Assembly: GCF_003977755.1 (NCBI RefSeq)
Contig: NZ_RQWN01000003.1
Location: 310,001-374,000, forward strand
Source of the DNA: Haloterrigena salifodinae
Lineage (GTDB): Archaea; Halobacteriota; Halobacteria; Halobacteriales; Natrialbaceae
Direction: 5' to 3'
Length of the DNA stretch: 64,000 nt
Made by a program: the position numbers and the translations under genes. This document shows, in pieces, positions 50,601 through 58,098 of the stretch (its first letter is position 1; every line of letters begins with the position of its first letter). Under the pieces are notes generated by a model. It saw only the letters and a program-made list of their open reading frames with translations. It searched no databases and was not told where the DNA came from.

Positions 50601-52831
50601 GACGGCAACAGGGCGATGTGCGTTTCGGTCTCGATTACGTCGCCGTTGGCCGTCATGAAATCCGTCTCGACGGTGGCGTACGGTCCCTCCTCCTCACGGA
50701 GCAGCTCGCGCACCTGTTCGCGGGCCCGCTCGAGATCCGGGGGCGGCAGGAGCGCCGAGACGTCGTCGCCGATCAACGCCTCGGGATCGTACCCCGCCAG
50801 CGTCTCGATGGCGTCGTTGATGAACCGAACCGTCCCGTCCTCGTCGAGCGTGTAGACCGGGTCGCCGATCGACTGGACGATCGTCTCGTAGCGCTCGAGT
50901 TCGCGCTCGCGCCGTTTGCGATCGGTGACGTCCTGCATCGACCCCCGAACGGCGACGGTTTCCCCGCCTTCGCGGACGGGATCGCCGATCATCCGGACCC
51001 AGCGCGGCTCGTCGTCGGTCGATCGGAGCCGCGCCTCGAGATCGTACGTCTCGCCGTCCTCGACGGCGCCGGAAAGCGCCGACCGAATCGCCGGCCGATC
51101 GTCCGGACGGAACTGCGCGAGCATCTTGTCGGGTGTCAGGGTCGTTCCCGGATCGAGGCCGAGTTGTCGGTAGAACTCGTCGGAGGCGGTCACCTCGTAG
51201 GGGTCCTCGCGGACGTCGATTTCCACGCCGCCGACCGACGCCAGCCGCTGGGCCTGCTCGAGCAGCTCGGTCGTCCGCTCGAGATCGCGCTCGTAGCGGG
51301 TTCGTTCGGAGATGTCGCGACCGATGCCGGTCACGACGGTCTCGCCCTCGAGGTCCTCGAGTCGGGTCGCGACGAACTCGTAGGGAATTAACTCCCCATC
51401 GGCGGTCCGGATCGGCACCTCCACGCGGGCCGTGCCGGTCTCGAGAACCTCGGCGATCGTCTCGTTGATGGCCGGACGATCCGCCTCGGCGAAGAACTCG
51501 ATGGCGTCCATCGAGCCGATCTCGTCGGCGTCGTAGCCGCTGACCGTGGCGAGCGACTCGTTCCACCGTAGGAGGGTCCCGTCCTCGTCGATCACGTAAA
51601 ACACGTCGTCGATGGCGTCGAGGACGTCGTCGGTGTAGGCCTTGTATCGCTGCAGTTCCCGCTCGCGCTCGCGCAACCGCCGCTCGTCGGCCTTCCGGTC
51701 GGTCATGTCGCGACTGATCGCCAGAAACCGGTTCTCGTCGGCGAAATCGATCCGGATCAGGTGAACCTCGACGGGGAACGTCGAGCCGTCACGGCGGCGG
51801 TACCGGTCCTTGAACTTGCGCCGCTCGCCGACCGAGAGCTCCGCGAGCAGCGCCTCGACGTCGGCGGCGTCGAACAGCTCTTCGTGCTCCCAGATCTTCG
51901 TGCCGACCAGCTCCGACTCCTCGTACCCCAACACCTCGCAGAACCGGTGGTTCGCCTCGACGATTGTCCCCTCGGTATCGAGCACGTCGATCATGTCGGG
52001 GGAATTCTCGAACAGCGCCTCGAGGCGCGCGCTCGTCGACTCCAACCGGCGTTCGCGGTCCTTGCGCTCGGTGATGTCCTCGAGGGCGCCCATCGTGCCG
52101 ACGATCTCGCCGTCGGCGCCGTGGATCGGGGCGGCGGAGATACTCACGTCGATCCGCTCGCCGTCTTTCCTCACCCGCCGAGTCTCGAGCCCGGCGATCG
52201 ACTCGCCATCGAACAGTCGGTCGAAGATCTCGCGGTGGTCTTCCCCCCGGTCGTCCGGAATGAACGGCAGTGGTTCGCCGAGCACCTCGTCCTCGCTCCA
52301 GCCGAAGATACGTTCGGCGGCGGGGTTCCACAGCGTCACCGTCTCGTCGGTGTCGAGCGCGACCAGCGCCGACGGGGAGGCCTCGATCATCGCACTGAGG
52401 CGCTCGTTCGTCTCCCGGAGCTCCCGTTCGCGCTCGTCGAACCGGCGCTCCCGTTCGCGCTCCCGGACCGCCGTCGTCAGTTCGTCGATCGCCGTCGAGA
52501 GGCGACCGAGGGCATCCTCGCGGTCGAGTTCGAAGTCGACGGCTTCGGCGTCCGCTTCGGGACCGGCGATCGCCTCGTCGACCTCGCCGTTGCGAACCTG
52601 CGAGACGAACGTCTCGAGTTCGCCCGCGAGGCGCTCGAGCGTCGACTCCCGATCGGCGCCGTCGCGAGCGGCAAGTCCGAGGACGAACGGGAGCGGGACG
52701 ATCGACGGGTCGTAGAGTTCCGGTCCAAGACCGAGGAATAGCGAACCGGCGAGAATCACCCCGAGGAGGACCGGCGACCGCCGGCCGAGAGACCCGTCGA
52801 GAATGCTGCTGCGTGACGAACGACTGACCAT
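47663..52831 (-). CDS. membrane-anchored multi-PAS/GAF regulator with Bat-type HTH_10
   Basis: 1722 residues. N-terminal hydrophobic segments (SPVLLGVILAGSLFLGLGPELY and a second at about 45-58) may anchor it. I count eight PAS domains: about residues 143-255, 263-380, 400-515, 520-640, 643-765, 766-888, 889-1010 and 1011-1130. Two GAF-like domains follow (about 1149-1300 and 1328-1480), then a bacterioopsin-activator-type region and a C-terminal HTH_10 (TDRQLEVLRTAYLAGFFEWPRESTGEEIAEMLEVTQPTVNRHL). There is no HisKA or HATPase domain, so it is a one-component sensor and DNA-binding protein rather than a kinase. PAS5 and PAS6 are a recent duplication. Ligands (redox, light or small molecules) are unknown. 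Confidence 0.9.
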   Translation of the reverse strand: MVSRSSRSSILDGSLGRRSPVLLGVILAGSLFLGLGPELYDPSIVPLPFVLGLAARDGADRESTLERLAGELETFVSQVRNGEVDEAIAGPEADAEAVDFELDREDALGRLSTAIDELTTAVRERERERRFDERERELRETNERLSAMIEASPSALVALDTDETVTLWNPAAERIFGWSEDEVLGEPLPFIPDDRGEDHREIFDRLFDGESIAGLETRRVRKDGERIDVSISAAPIHGADGEIVGTMGALEDITERKDRERRLESTSARLEALFENSPDMIDVLDTEGTIVEANHRFCEVLGYEESELVGTKIWEHEELFDAADVEALLAELSVGERRKFKDRYRRRDGSTFPVEVHLIRIDFADENRFLAISRDMTDRKADERRLRERERELQRYKAYTDDVLDAIDDVFYVIDEDGTLLRWNESLATVSGYDADEIGSMDAIEFFAEADRPAINETIAEVLETGTARVEVPIRTADGELIPYEFVATRLEDLEGETVVTGIGRDISERTRYERDLERTTELLEQAQRLASVGGVEIDVREDPYEVTASDEFYRQLGLDPGTTLTPDKMLAQFRPDDRPAIRSALSGAVEDGETYDLEARLRSTDDEPRWVRMIGDPVREGGETVAVRGSMQDVTDRKRRERELERYETIVQSIGDPVYTLDEDGTVRFINDAIETLAGYDPEALIGDDVSALLPPPDLERAREQVRELLREEEGPYATVETDFMTANGDVIETETHIALLPSEDGEFAGTAGVVRDITERKERERELERYETIIQAIGDPVYTLDASGTFQFVNDAIEPLAGYEPETLIGSDIEDVISPSNLETARELVRELLREDKLYETFEMDLETADGNVIEAENHMALLPSEDGEFAGTAGVVRDITERKERERELERTTELLEQAQRIAGVGGWELDVTTDPYELTLTPQLERLFGRVGRAETLDVADAVELYHPDDRSRVLSAVDDAVEHGESYDLEVRMHTPDDEIQWVRTIGEPIADDGEVVTVRGSIQDITDRKRRERELERTTDLLERVQRMASIGGWEVDVRSDPSTTTWTDEMYRLHDLPSGVTPDLERTIECYHPDDRAFVREQVQTAIETETGYDLEARIRTSEGEIRWVRAISEPIRDEAGELHKYRGTVQDVSNRKRRELALESLHETARGLLNAETESTVADLVVDTAADLLESGDAGAGVYLLDSETNRFEPVSSTAGFADRSGGAPSIAVGDSDSVLWSTYVTGTQTVVDDAEIGDRSPLFGGDAPGGLLVPIGDYGVFVLLASPATIDDETRRLFETLVATTEAAFDRLESEANLRERDAELAGQNRRLRRQIQITEIIRGIDRSLIGADGRDEIERTVPERLVAADNVSFAWIGDLDASGSTLEPRTWAGDDPEYLDAVDFGLDGESQEPAVRAARSGTPTVVENVVEGLQGEAWRTNALDAGFQSAVAVPLSFEEYSYGVLTVYADEPDAFTNLERSVFAELGEGIANAINAAQTQEALHAETLVELTLDLETDDVLSRIATATGAAVTYEGLGTRGESETSLFFETRGASSEAVRDALDGLVSVTSARLVTESDSRCLFEATVTGDVLASRLVRHGGSPRSITADEGRTEVTVDVPVTTDVREFVEMLRDRYERVDLRSRRHVQRTMHTRQELVTSLFEDMTDRQLEVLRTAYLAGFFEWPRESTGEEIAEMLEVTQPTVNRHLRIGQQRLLARLFDDETLSLTDGS
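50171..50910 (-). repeat. intragenic tandem duplication of a PAS unit
   Basis: Two successive PAS-plus-linker units of about 369 nt (123 codons). The words TTCCTTGCGCTCGGTGATGT and following bases recur at 50171 and 50540, with about 70 nt nearly identical. The encoded segment LLPSEDGEFAGTAGVVRDI is repeated exactly. Synonymous differences are few over this part, so the duplication or a gene-conversion event is recent. Confidence 0.7.
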
Positions 52832-53105
52832 AAGCGACGTATGCGAGGACCGTACATGATCTGCAGGGATCGTATCGCCCGATCGCTGGCGAAATTTACC
52901 GCGAGACTACGCTCCGTAGTGGCCGTCCGGCAACTCGGGCACGACAACCGCTCGCGATCGGATCGACCGACCGACGAGATGTCCCCTCGAGCGGTTCAGT
53001 TCGGCCGATTCGGTCGGGCTTCTATATGTGTAGTGTCTCGATCGCGACGGGTTTACGTGTATAATGAATAGCCGGATAGCCACCGCTGGCCTTTGAACGA
53101 CTAAC
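52832..53105. promoter_or_regulatory. divergent promoter region of PAS regulator and HalOD1 gene
   Basis: 274 nt. On the plus side GTATAATG at about 53059-53066 is a TATA candidate some 40 nt before the HalOD1 start. TTCTATATGTG at about 53020 is another. No clear TATA on the other side. No gene between. Confidence 0.4.
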
Positions 53106-53363
53106 ATGTCCGGAACGACGCTCGACTACCACAACGATTCGCTCAGTCTCTCAGTGATCGAGGCCCTCGCCGACGCGACCGACACCGACCCCGTCGAACT
53201 CGAGCCGCTGTACCACGTCGTCGACCCCGAGGCGCTCGATCAGCTCTTTCAGGGAACCACGCCGGCAACCGCGCGCGTCCAGTTCAGCTACGGCGAGCAC
53301 ACCGTCGAAGTTCGCGGCGACGGAACCATTCTGGTCGACGGAACGGTCCATGAGAGCCCGTAA
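53106..53363 (+). CDS. HalOD1 domain protein
   Basis: 85 residues. LSVIEALADATDTDPVELEPLYHVVDPEALDQLFQ followed by VQFSYGEHTVEVRGDGTILV matches HalOD1, as in the protein at 36526 (shared words DLEPLY/ELEPLY, DPxALDxL). It is divergent from the giant PAS regulator and followed by a PAS protein on the same strand, so these three probably belong to one signalling group. Confidence 0.75.
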   Translation: MSGTTLDYHNDSLSLSVIEALADATDTDPVELEPLYHVVDPEALDQLFQGTTPATARVQFSYGEHTVEVRGDGTILVDGTVHESP

Positions 53364-53434
53364 GCGGTGCGGTCGAACAACGACGAGGCCAATCGACCCC
53401 TCCGGCACCGAGCCCAGCGGCGCGAATCGATCGG

Positions 53435-53440
53435 GAGGAC
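53435..53440 (+). promoter_or_regulatory. strong ribosome-binding site that fixes the PAS-protein start
   Basis: GGGAGGAC directly before the ATG at 53445, complementary to the 3' end of 16S rRNA. Most genes here lack such a site, so it indicates translation from within a longer mRNA. Confidence 0.5.
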
Positions 53441-53444
53441 GCCG

Positions 53445-54236
53445 ATGACGCCGGCAACGGTCGCGCCCGTCCTCGACGGCCCGTCGCCGATCGCCGGGGA
53501 GCTCACGGCCCTCGCCGTCGGCGATCGACGGCACACCGAGCGAGTCGAAGCCGCCGTCGACGACGACGATCAGATCACGGTTCGGACCGCACCGTCGGTC
53601 GCGGACGCCCTCCCGGAACTCGACGACGTCGACTGTTTTGTCGGCTCTTACCCGCCGGAAAACGGCACCGGACTCATCGAGCGGGTCACCGAAGGGGCGA
53701 TCGACCTCCCGATCGTCCTGCTCGTCGACGAGGGAGCGACGGTCGAGGATGGGGTGCGCTCTCACGACTGGCTCGACTGGGTGGACCGCGCCGCGGCGAT
53801 CGAGGACGGCGAGCGGCTGCGCCGTCGGATTCGGTCGCTCGTCGAGCGGCGGCGACTCGCCGGACTCACTCGGCGCTCGCTGGCCGGTATCGAACTCGCC
53901 GGGGACGCGATCGCCATCGTCGCGCCCGACGGCACCGTCCAGTTCGCGAACCGTGGATTCGCGATGCAGTTCGGCTACAGTCGGGACGACCTCGCCGGAC
54001 GTTCGTGGCGGACGCTGTTTACCGACGACAGCGTCGATCGCCTCGAGACGGCCGCGGTGCCGACGGTCGCGGACGGCTGGCGTTGGACCGGAAGCTGTAC
54101 CGGCCGTCGAAACTCGGGGGTGACGTTTCCGGTTCGGGTTCGCCTGGGCGGTCCCGAGGACGGTGGGCTGGTATTCGTCGTCGAACCCGTCGATACGGAC
54201 GCCGAACGGGACGCCGATGCGGGCGACTCGAGCTAG
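53445..54236 (+). CDS. signal-transduction protein: receiver-like domain plus PAS
   Basis: 263 residues. The first 130 have the alternating pattern of a receiver-like domain (ELTALAVGDRRHTERVEAAVDD..., DLPIVLLVDEGATVEDGVRSHDWLDWVDRA), but the expected phospho-Asp strand is diverged (DVDCFVGSYPP). A PAS domain follows at about 150-250 (LAGDAIAIVAPDGTVQFANRGFAMQFGYSRDDLAG). No kinase domain. The ATG at 53445 has a strong ribosome-binding site (GGGAGG, 8 nt upstream), so I prefer it to the GTG at 53367. It may form an operon with the HalOD1 gene. Confidence 0.75.
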   Translation: MTPATVAPVLDGPSPIAGELTALAVGDRRHTERVEAAVDDDDQITVRTAPSVADALPELDDVDCFVGSYPPENGTGLIERVTEGAIDLPIVLLVDEGATVEDGVRSHDWLDWVDRAAAIEDGERLRRRIRSLVERRRLAGLTRRSLAGIELAGDAIAIVAPDGTVQFANRGFAMQFGYSRDDLAGRSWRTLFTDDSVDRLETAAVPTVADGWRWTGSCTGRRNSGVTFPVRVRLGGPEDGGLVFVVEPVDTDAERDADAGDSS

Positions 54237-54487
54237 GTCGGTTTCCCGCTGTTCTATCTACGACGCTGCCTTCTCCGTCTCAGTAGCGGCGAGAGCGTTA
54301 CCAGTGTGACCATCCGCGTCTCTGATAGCTGTCAGAAAAGGCGTGCCGAGTACAGAGCGCGTATCTTGCAATCGGTTCGGGACTGGTTCTCTCGAGAGTC
54401 ACGACACCGGGTTCGGTGGCATCGCCCTGTGGCCGAGAGGTGGAATTCCCCGGCAGTGTTAAATGTGGGATGATTGAATAGTATCCT

Positions 54488-55306
54488 ATGCGTATGTCTC
54501 CGCTCTCAGCGATCGCCGTCGTTGCCCTCCTGGTCTTCGCGGGATGTACTGGGCTTCCAGGTGCAGACGAGAACTCGTCGCCTGACGCGTCCCCCGACGT
54601 GTCCCCTGACGAGTTCCCGAACGCGTCGGCCATCGACCAGTCGGTGTTCGATAGCCACGCAACCGTGATGGCGAACACGAGTTTCACGCTCTCGACCGAG
54701 AAAAACCGAACGGATCGCGTGCTCCACCCTTCGGAGAAGGACGTCAGGCACATGAACGACACGAGCCGGTTTCTCGCCGAGCCCAGCAATTCGCAGTACC
54801 TTCTAGACACCACCGGTTACTTTTCGGGGAACGGGAGCACCTACTCGAACGGAAGTGCGGAGTACGTGCTGTTCGAGGACGACCGCACGACGGTGCGGAA
54901 ACTCTCCCCCGCATCGGTGTTCAACGAATCGAGCGACCGGTACCTCTGGCGAGGGTTGTTCAGCAACGACAGCATGCGCCAGCTCGATCACGCTGCGATT
55001 GACGCCACCTACGAGCGCGAAGGCGTCGAGACGTTCCAGGGCGTTCCGGTGATGCGGTACGAGGCCACGGGCGTCGACGCGCTGTCCGACTCGTGGGCGG
55101 GAGGCGAGAACGCGAGTTCGTGGTACGAGGAGTTCTCAGCGACACTCCTGCTCGACGAAGACGGCGTCATCCGCCACTACGAGTACGAATTCGTCTGGGC
55201 CGAATCCACGACCCAGAGGATTACGCAGTCGTACACGCTGTCCGACGTGGGGAACACCGACGTCGAGAAACCGGACTGGGCGGAAGACGCGACGGCGGGG
55301 TCGTAA
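54488..55306 (+). CDS. haloarchaeal lipoprotein
   Basis: 272 residues. The signal ends in a lipobox (LLVFAGCTG, Cys at about residue 20), so the protein is anchored outside through a lipid. A Ser/Asp/Pro-rich spacer follows (ENSSPDASPDVSPDE), then a beta-rich domain with several N-x-S/T glycosylation sites (NTSFT, NDTSR, NGSTYSNGSAEY, NESSDRY). LolA/LppX-like folds are seen in such proteins, but I assign none. No partner gene is obvious. Confidence 0.75.
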   Translation: MRMSPLSAIAVVALLVFAGCTGLPGADENSSPDASPDVSPDEFPNASAIDQSVFDSHATVMANTSFTLSTEKNRTDRVLHPSEKDVRHMNDTSRFLAEPSNSQYLLDTTGYFSGNGSTYSNGSAEYVLFEDDRTTVRKLSPASVFNESSDRYLWRGLFSNDSMRQLDHAAIDATYEREGVETFQGVPVMRYEATGVDALSDSWAGGENASSWYEEFSATLLLDEDGVIRHYEYEFVWAESTTQRITQSYTLSDVGNTDVEKPDWAEDATAGS

Positions 55307-55382
55307 CGGCTCGAGCGGGTCGAATCGAGCGTTGTAACGGACCCTCCAAAACGGCTCCCGAGACCGCGGTATCGACTCCGGC

Positions 55383-56672
55383 TTACGTCCCGTGGTCCCA
55401 GGAGTCCATGTACTCGCGCTGGGTGTCGGTCAGCGAGTCGTGGTCGACGCCCTCGGCCTCGAGTTTGATCTCGGCGATCTCCTTGTCGAGTTCGTCGGGC
55501 ACGTCGTGGACGCCCGCGTCGTACTGGTCGCCGTTCTCGAGCATCTCTCGCACGCAGACGGCCTGGACGCCGAAGCTCTGGTCCATCACTTCGACGGGGT
55601 GGCCCAGCGAGACGGGCGCGGCGAGGTTGACGAGTCGTCCCTCGGCGATGACGTTCAGTTTGCGGCCGTCCTCGAGTTCGTAGCCCTCGACGCCGTCGCG
55701 GGCCTCGTAGCGGTCGACCGCGAGGTCGTCCAGTGCCTCGAGGTCGATCTCGATGTCGAAGTGGCCCGCGTTCGCGAGCAGGACGCCGTCTTGCATCTTC
55801 TCGAAGTGCTCCTCGACGATGACGTCACGGTTGCCCGTCGTCGTCAGGAAGACGTCGCCGACCTCGGCGGCCTCGGCCATCGGCATGACCTCGTAGCCCT
55901 CCATGTGGGCCTCGAGGGCGCGCCGGGGCTCGACCTCGGTGACGATGACGTTCGCGTTCTGACCCGATGCCTTCTGTGCGACGCCCTTGCCGCAGTAGCC
56001 GTAGCCCGCGACGACGACGTTCTTGCCGGCCCACGAGAGGTTCGTGGTCATGGCGATGGAGGCCAGCGAGGACTCGCCGGTGCCGTGGACGTTGTCGAAC
56101 AGCCGCTTCATCGGCGTGTCGTTGACCGCGAAGACGGGGTACTCGAGCGCGCCGTCGGCGTCCATCGCGCGCAGGCGGTGGACGCCCGTGGTCGTCTCCT
56201 CGGCGCCGCCGACGATGCCGTCGATCAGCTCGGGGTAGTCCTCGTGGATCGCGGCGACGAGGTCCATCCCGTCGTCGACCGTGATCGTCGGCTCGTGGGC
56301 GATGACGGCCTCGATGGCGGCGTAGTACTCCTCGTCGTCGACGCCGCGTTTCGCGTAGCTGGTGATGTTCTCGTGGGTATCCAGCGCGGCGGAGACGTCG
56401 TCGTGGGTCGAGAGGGGGTTACAGCCGGTGACGGCCACCTCGGCGCCGCCCTCCGCGAGCGTCTCGACGAGCATCGCCGTCTTCGCTTCGACGTGCATCG
56501 CCATCCCGATGCGCTCGCCCTCGAAGGGCTGGTTGGCGACGAACTCCTCGCGAACGGACTCGAGGATGGGCATGTGCTGTGCGGCCCAGTCCATCTTTCG
56601 ACGACCCTCCTCGCGCGCAGACTCGAGGTCGTCGAGTTGCTCGCTGATCGGCGGATACGCAGTGTCGGTCAT
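55383..56672 (-). CDS. ahcY: adenosylhomocysteinase (S-adenosyl- or S-inosyl-homocysteine hydrolase)
   Basis: 429 residues. Reversible hydrolysis of S-adenosylhomocysteine (SAH) to homocysteine and adenosine, removing the inhibitor of methyltransferases. The NAD-binding Rossmann site is VVVAGYGYCGKGVAQKASG; other conserved segments are AMHVEAKTAMLVETLAEGGAEVAVTGCNPLSTHDD, NDTPMKRLFDN and NAGHFDIEIDL. The C-terminus MDSWDHGT replaces the usual KPDHYRY, as in archaeal forms. In some archaea the enzyme prefers S-inosylhomocysteine made by a deaminase, and such a deaminase is encoded 1.4 kb away. Confidence 0.95.
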   Translation of the reverse strand: MTDTAYPPISEQLDDLESAREEGRRKMDWAAQHMPILESVREEFVANQPFEGERIGMAMHVEAKTAMLVETLAEGGAEVAVTGCNPLSTHDDVSAALDTHENITSYAKRGVDDEEYYAAIEAVIAHEPTITVDDGMDLVAAIHEDYPELIDGIVGGAEETTTGVHRLRAMDADGALEYPVFAVNDTPMKRLFDNVHGTGESSLASIAMTTNLSWAGKNVVVAGYGYCGKGVAQKASGQNANVIVTEVEPRRALEAHMEGYEVMPMAEAAEVGDVFLTTTGNRDVIVEEHFEKMQDGVLLANAGHFDIEIDLEALDDLAVDRYEARDGVEGYELEDGRKLNVIAEGRLVNLAAPVSLGHPVEVMDQSFGVQAVCVREMLENGDQYDAGVHDVPDELDKEIAEIKLEAEGVDHDSLTDTQREYMDSWDHGT

Positions 56673-56967
56673 ACGTCGACTGAGTGGAAGGGGCGCCAAA
56701 ACGCTACCGAAGCGATGTCGGGCGCGGAACGGCTGTCCGAAGCGAAACGATCGGTCGACGAGCGACTCTCCGGCCGGGAACTGTCGCTCGATCAGTATCG
56801 ATTTCGGTCGAAAAAGTCGTTCGAACGGCAACTACAGGGTGTCGGTCGATGATCGAAAGCGCCCGAACCGCCTCGAGCGCGCTCGATCGGAGCGGACGGC
56901 GACGACGGGGTTCGTGCCTCTGACGATCCGAACGCCGCACCGTCGACCGCCGTCTGTCGATCGGTCG

Positions 56968-57939
56968 TTAGTTGCCCGGGCCGGCGTGTTCCGGCGGACC
57001 GCCGCCGTTCCCGTCGTCTTCACCGTCATCTTTGTCACCGTCGTCGTCTTCATCGTCCTTGTCCGGCGAACCGGCGTGTTCCGGCGGACCCTGACGCTTC
57101 TCGTCGTCGTCGTCGACGTCGTTACCGTCGTCATCGCTCGGCGGGCCGGCGTGGTCCGGCGGGCCCGCGTGATCGGGCGCGTTACCCGGGTTGTGCTCGA
57201 CGACGAAGCCGGCCAGCCTGACGCCGAACGGTTCGTCGCTCTCGTTGTCGGAGGCGTTCTCCTCCATGAACTGTCCGACGAGCGCGCCGAAGTTGCCCGG
57301 GAGGCCGTCGTTGGTCTCCTCGGCCGGCGAGAGCGTCGCCGTCGTCTCGAGGCTTTCGTTCCCGACCGTCGCCGAGAACGCGACTTCGACGCTCTCGTTG
57401 CCCTCCGGCGCCGAGAGCGTCAGGGTACCGTTCTCGTCGGTCGCGTGCGTGCCGCTGTCCGCGTAGCTGGCGTTCTCGTCGACCGTCGAGACGGCGACGT
57501 CCGTCGCGACGCCCTCGCCGTTCTCGGTGACCGTGACGGAGACGTCGGCGCCGTCCTGCGCGACGTCGATCCCGGTGCTACCCGATTCTGCGGGGGCCTC
57601 GAGGGTCGCCGTCGTTTCGGCCGTCTCGTTGCCGAGCGTCGCGGTGACGGTCACCGTCACGTTTTCCTCGGGCGTCGGGAGGACGACCGTGCCGTCGTCG
57701 GCCACGTCGTACTCGTCCGCGCCCACGTAGGACGCGTTCTCGTCGACCGTCGCTACGTCGACGGTCGCGTTCGCGGTCGATTCGTTCGCGTCTACCGTTA
57801 CGATCACGTCATCCGCCTGCGAGACGGACACCGAGAGGTCGTCGTGGTCAGTCGTCGCGGCTGCCGCACCCATCGGTGCGAGGGCCGTACAGACCATGAC
57901 GGCAGCCAGTGCCGCCGCAAGCAGTCGATATCCGTTCAT
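56968..57939 (-). CDS. secreted two-repeat protein with GPPEHAGP-type tail
   Basis: 323 residues. A signal peptide (LLAAALAAVMVCTALAPMGAAAA) is followed by two tandem beta domains of about 70 residues, each with VDENASY, GT(x)ATD/DDGT, (N)ETTATL and a closing proline. The C-terminus has repeats of the form GPPDHAGPP, GPPEHAGSP and GPPEHAGPG separated by very acidic linkers (KDDEDDDGDKDDGEDDG). N-glycosylation sites are frequent. No transmembrane or PGF-CTERM anchor is visible. The gene lies between ahcY and the SAH deaminase on the same strand, without evident link. Confidence 0.7.
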   Translation of the reverse strand: MNGYRLLAAALAAVMVCTALAPMGAAAATTDHDDLSVSVSQADDVIVTVDANESTANATVDVATVDENASYVGADEYDVADDGTVVLPTPEENVTVTVTATLGNETAETTATLEAPAESGSTGIDVAQDGADVSVTVTENGEGVATDVAVSTVDENASYADSGTHATDENGTLTLSAPEGNESVEVAFSATVGNESLETTATLSPAEETNDGLPGNFGALVGQFMEENASDNESDEPFGVRLAGFVVEHNPGNAPDHAGPPDHAGPPSDDDGNDVDDDDEKRQGPPEHAGSPDKDDEDDDGDKDDGEDDGNGGGPPEHAGPGN

Positions 57940-58098
57940 CCCGGTCGAGACATTCAGGAGTTCATGAATAAACCCCCGCGGCGGTTCGGGACGTTTCTTT
58001 CGCACCGAAACGTATCAAGAGACGGTTTTAACGTTTATAACTAGTTCTGAACGTTCAGATTTCGGGCGGACGGCGCCGCTAGCCGACCGCGAACCCCC

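Noticed and set aside
50171-50910. Possible CRISPR-like direct repeats
   Set aside because: The repeated words are 369 nt apart, in frame, and encode PAS domains. They are a domain duplication.
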